Notes under the pieces: generated by a model
The model's database searches: none
What the model was told of the DNA's origin: nothing
Seen by the model: the letters and a program-made list of their open reading frames with translations, nothing else
Assembly (NCBI GenBank): GCA_011192055.1
Contig: DUES01000227.1
Span: 1-6,531 of the forward strand
Length of the DNA stretch: 6,531 bases
Source: Dehalococcoidia bacterium
Lineage (GTDB): Bacteria; Chloroflexota; Dehalococcoidia; Dehalococcoidales; Fen-1064
Direction of reading: 5' to 3'
Translations under genes and position numbers: made by a program
Shown here: positions 5,384 through 6,531 of the stretch, one piece after another
How positions within the stretch are numbered: the first letter of the stretch is position 1
Layout: each line of letters starts with the position of its first letter

Positions 5384-5632
5384 TTGGAAGGTGTGTTGAA
5401 TACCGGCTTATTTGACCTTGAAGTAAGGTGTTATTCCGGTCTTTCCTATGCGGAAAGACCGGAGGCGTTCTGCTGGCAGGGTAATGAATACAGGGTAAGC
5501 GAAATAATTGCTACATGGCTGGAACCGGGGAAAAAGTGTTTCCGTGTCAGAGTGGGGGATAACAAACTCTTCCGGCTCTGTTATAATGAATCAAACGGAC
5601 AGTGGTCCATAACCGAACTCGTCAGGAGTTGA
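5384..5632 (+). CDS. Small hypothetical protein resembling DUF6504
   Basis: Up to 82 residues, soluble, no signal peptide or membrane segment. The core RPEAFCWQGNEYRVSEIIATW (25-45), then FRVRVGDNKLFRLCYN (53-68) and WSITEL (74-79), resembles the pattern of DUF6504-type proteins: an aromatic-WQG-YRV start, a tryptophan, then short strands ending in a W-x-L/I motif. This suggests a small beta-rich domain of unknown function; the match is by memory and moderate. The start is uncertain. TTG 5384, GTG 5393 and TTG 5396 are all in frame, there is no internal ATG, and the only ribosome-binding-like sequence, GGAAGG (5386-5391), favours TTG 5396. It ends three bases before the Lrp gene and contains that gene's AGGAG site, suggesting coupling. 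A strong hairpin lies inside it. Confidence 0.7.
   Translation: MEGVLNTGLFDLEVRCYSGLSYAERPEAFCWQGNEYRVSEIIATWLEPGKKCFRVRVGDNKLFRLCYNESNGQWSITELVRS
5435..5463. other. Perfect 12-bp hairpin inside the small hypothetical gene
   Basis: CCGGTCTTTCC (5436-5446) is the exact reverse complement of GGAAAGACCGG (5452-5462), with a five-base TATGC loop. T5435 and A5463 extend the stem to twelve pairs. It encodes the GLSYAERP part of the small protein, so both coding and structure are maintained. No T-run follows, so it is not a standard intrinsic terminator. It could be a palindromic protein-binding site, an RNA processing or stability element, or part of a mobile repeat that joined the gene. Confidence 0.6.
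5579..5587 (+). promoter_or_regulatory. Extended -10 promoter candidate for the Lrp gene, inside the upstream gene
   Basis: TGTTATAAT here is identical to the extended -10 element in front of gatC. It would start transcription near 5594, about 42 bases before the Lrp ATG. No clear -35 is seen at the right distance. Because it lies within coding sequence (the CYNE codons) it may be coincidence, but the position suits a separate promoter for the regulator and aminotransferase. Confidence 0.4.
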
Positions 5633-5635
5633 CCG

Positions 5636-6118
5636 ATGTTGAAGGACATACTAAAGATTCTGGAACATGACGCCCGAACGACCTCCAAGCAGATAGCTGC
5701 CATGACGGGTACTTCACAGGCCGAAGTCAACAAGCTTGTCAAGCAGGCCCAGGAAGACCGTACCATCCTCAAGTTTAAGACCATCATTGACTGGGACAAG
5801 GTGGAAGACGAACATGTCTGGGCGTTTATTGAGGTCAAACTTACGCCGGAGAAGGACGTTGGCTTTGATTCCGTAGCCGAACGGATTTACCGTTTCCCAC
5901 AGGCGCATACGGTATACCTGGTCTCCGGCACCTATGACCTGTTTGTCCTGGTTACGGGTAAGAATAACCATGAGATTGCTGATTTCGTTTCTCAGAAGCT
6001 CTCCCACATAGAGGGAGTGAAAGAAACGGTAACACAGTTTGTACTCAAGAGATATAAAGAAGACGGTGTGATTGTTGAAGGCAAGGAAGAAGTAAAACGG
6101 CAGCCGGTAATGCTCTAG
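5636..6118 (+). CDS. AsnC/Lrp family transcriptional regulator
   Basis: A 160-residue regulator with the standard two-part build. The N-terminal helix-turn-helix region (about 1-50) includes MLKDILKILEHDARTTSKQI and the recognition-helix region TSQAEVNKLVKQAQE (26-40). The C-terminal RAM domain (about 60-142) includes AFIEVKLTPE (63-72) and HTVYLVSGTYDLFVLVTG (91-108), with the GxYD ligand-pocket motif at G98-D101, then IEGVKETVTQFVLKRYKEDG. Such proteins form octamers or dimers and sense amino acids. The tail after 145 (EGKEEVKRQPVML) is a short extension. Start is ATG with AGGAG (5624-5628) seven bases upstream. The adjacent aminotransferase on the same strand is the likely target and co-transcribed partner, so the ligand may be a substrate or product of that enzyme; this is inference from context. 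Confidence 0.92.
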   Translation: MLKDILKILEHDARTTSKQIAAMTGTSQAEVNKLVKQAQEDRTILKFKTIIDWDKVEDEHVWAFIEVKLTPEKDVGFDSVAERIYRFPQAHTVYLVSGTYDLFVLVTGKNNHEIADFVSQKLSHIEGVKETVTQFVLKRYKEDGVIVEGKEEVKRQPVML

Positions 6119-6160
6119 GCACGGGTAGTAAATATCGTACTGGTAAGACAGGAGACGCAT

Positions 6161-6531
6161 ATGGTTACCAATTCCAGGGCAGATTCCAGGACAAAGAAAA
6201 AGAAATATCACATATCCAGGCGGGCAGGTCTGATATCACCATCCGGGATACGCAAGTTCTTTGACCTGCTGGCTACCATGGAAGGTGTCATCTCTCTGGG
6301 AGTCGGTGAACCTGATTATACTACCCCGTGGCACATTACCGAAGCTGCTATCGAGTCCCTGCAGAAGGGACAGACAATGTACACCTCTAACTCGGGTATG
6401 CCGGAACTGCGACAGGAACTGGCACGTTACCTGAAGACATACTATGACCTGGAATATAACCCTGATACCGAATTGCTGATTACGGTTGGTGTCAGTGAAG
6501 CGCTGGACCTGGCGATGAGGGCAATACTTGA
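6161..6531 (+). CDS. PLP-dependent class I/II aminotransferase, N-terminal part (gene cut by window edge)
   Basis: The first 123 codons of a fold-type I aminotransferase, which moves amino groups between amino acids and 2-oxo acids using pyridoxal phosphate. ISLGVGEPDYTTPWHI (44-59) is the substrate-side motif of the aspartate-aminotransferase-like group. YTSNSGMPELRQELARYL (74-91) and LITVGVSEALDLAMRAIL (106-123) are the following conserved blocks, the last starting the PLP phosphate-binding region. The catalytic lysine and the C-terminal half are outside the window. A lysine-rich N-terminus (RTKKKKYH, 10-17) precedes the fold. Start is ATG with AGGAG (6150-6154) six bases upstream. It follows the Lrp gene by 42 bases with no terminator, so the two are probably one transcript. 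The specific substrate cannot be told. Confidence 0.92.
   Translation, partial: MVTNSRADSRTKKKKYHISRRAGLISPSGIRKFFDLLATMEGVISLGVGEPDYTTPWHITEAAIESLQKGQTMYTSNSGMPELRQELARYLKTYYDLEYNPDTELLITVGVSEALDLAMRAIL

Noticed and set aside
5714..6211. Long minus-strand open frame opposite the Lrp gene
   Set aside because: It is antisense to a clear Lrp protein and runs into the aminotransferase start; no family resemblance.
1..6531. CRISPR array, tRNA/rRNA genes, insertion sequence or defence system
   Set aside because: No regularly spaced repeats, tRNA-like folds, transposase motifs or defence-type domains were seen on either strand.

Overview
The window looks like ordinary chromosome of a free-living bacterium. 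Base composition is balanced, genes are closely packed, most starts carry clear Shine-Dalgarno sequences, and several promoters show TATAAT-type -10 boxes. The gene set suggests Chloroflexota, perhaps Dehalococcoidia: a gatC/gatA tRNA amidotransferase pair, an AsnC/Lrp regulator in front of a class I/II aminotransferase, and a GC-rich hairpin repeat of a kind I associate with that group. This placement is inference from protein style, not a search result.

Left part (1-2242), all on the minus strand. Read in the direction of transcription it holds a short NfeD-like membrane protein, a DinB-superfamily metal-binding protein with its own consensus promoter, a UPF0280 (ApbE-related) protein, and the first 122 codons of mnmA, the tRNA U34 2-thiouridylase, which runs off the left edge. 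UPF0280 and mnmA are probably co-transcribed (42-base gap).

Centre (2243-4486). A divergent promoter region separates nfeD from a plus-strand operon of gatC, a broken cation-diffusion-facilitator gene, and gatA. The broken gene overlaps the gatC stop by one base, ends early at a TGA, and then shows an in-frame stretch resembling the usual C-terminal tail of the same transporter family. That tail's last Gly-Glu-Glu codons form the ribosome binding site of gatA, which starts at TTG. gatB does not follow gatA.

Right part (4487-6531). A roughly 300-base gene-free region holds a compact GC-rich double-hairpin repeat and a weak inverted repeat. It is followed by a nitroreductase-family flavoprotein, a small hypothetical protein resembling DUF6504, an AsnC/Lrp regulator and the start of a PLP aminotransferase. 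The last three are tightly spaced and may act as a unit. The small gene contains a strong perfect hairpin and, near its end, an extended -10 promoter that could serve the regulator separately.

I see no mobile element with a transposase, no CRISPR array, no tRNA or rRNA, and no defence or secondary-metabolism cluster. The most interesting items are the decayed transporter inside the gat operon, the intragenic hairpin at 5435-5463 and the intergenic repeat. I did not find a convincing new biological system.
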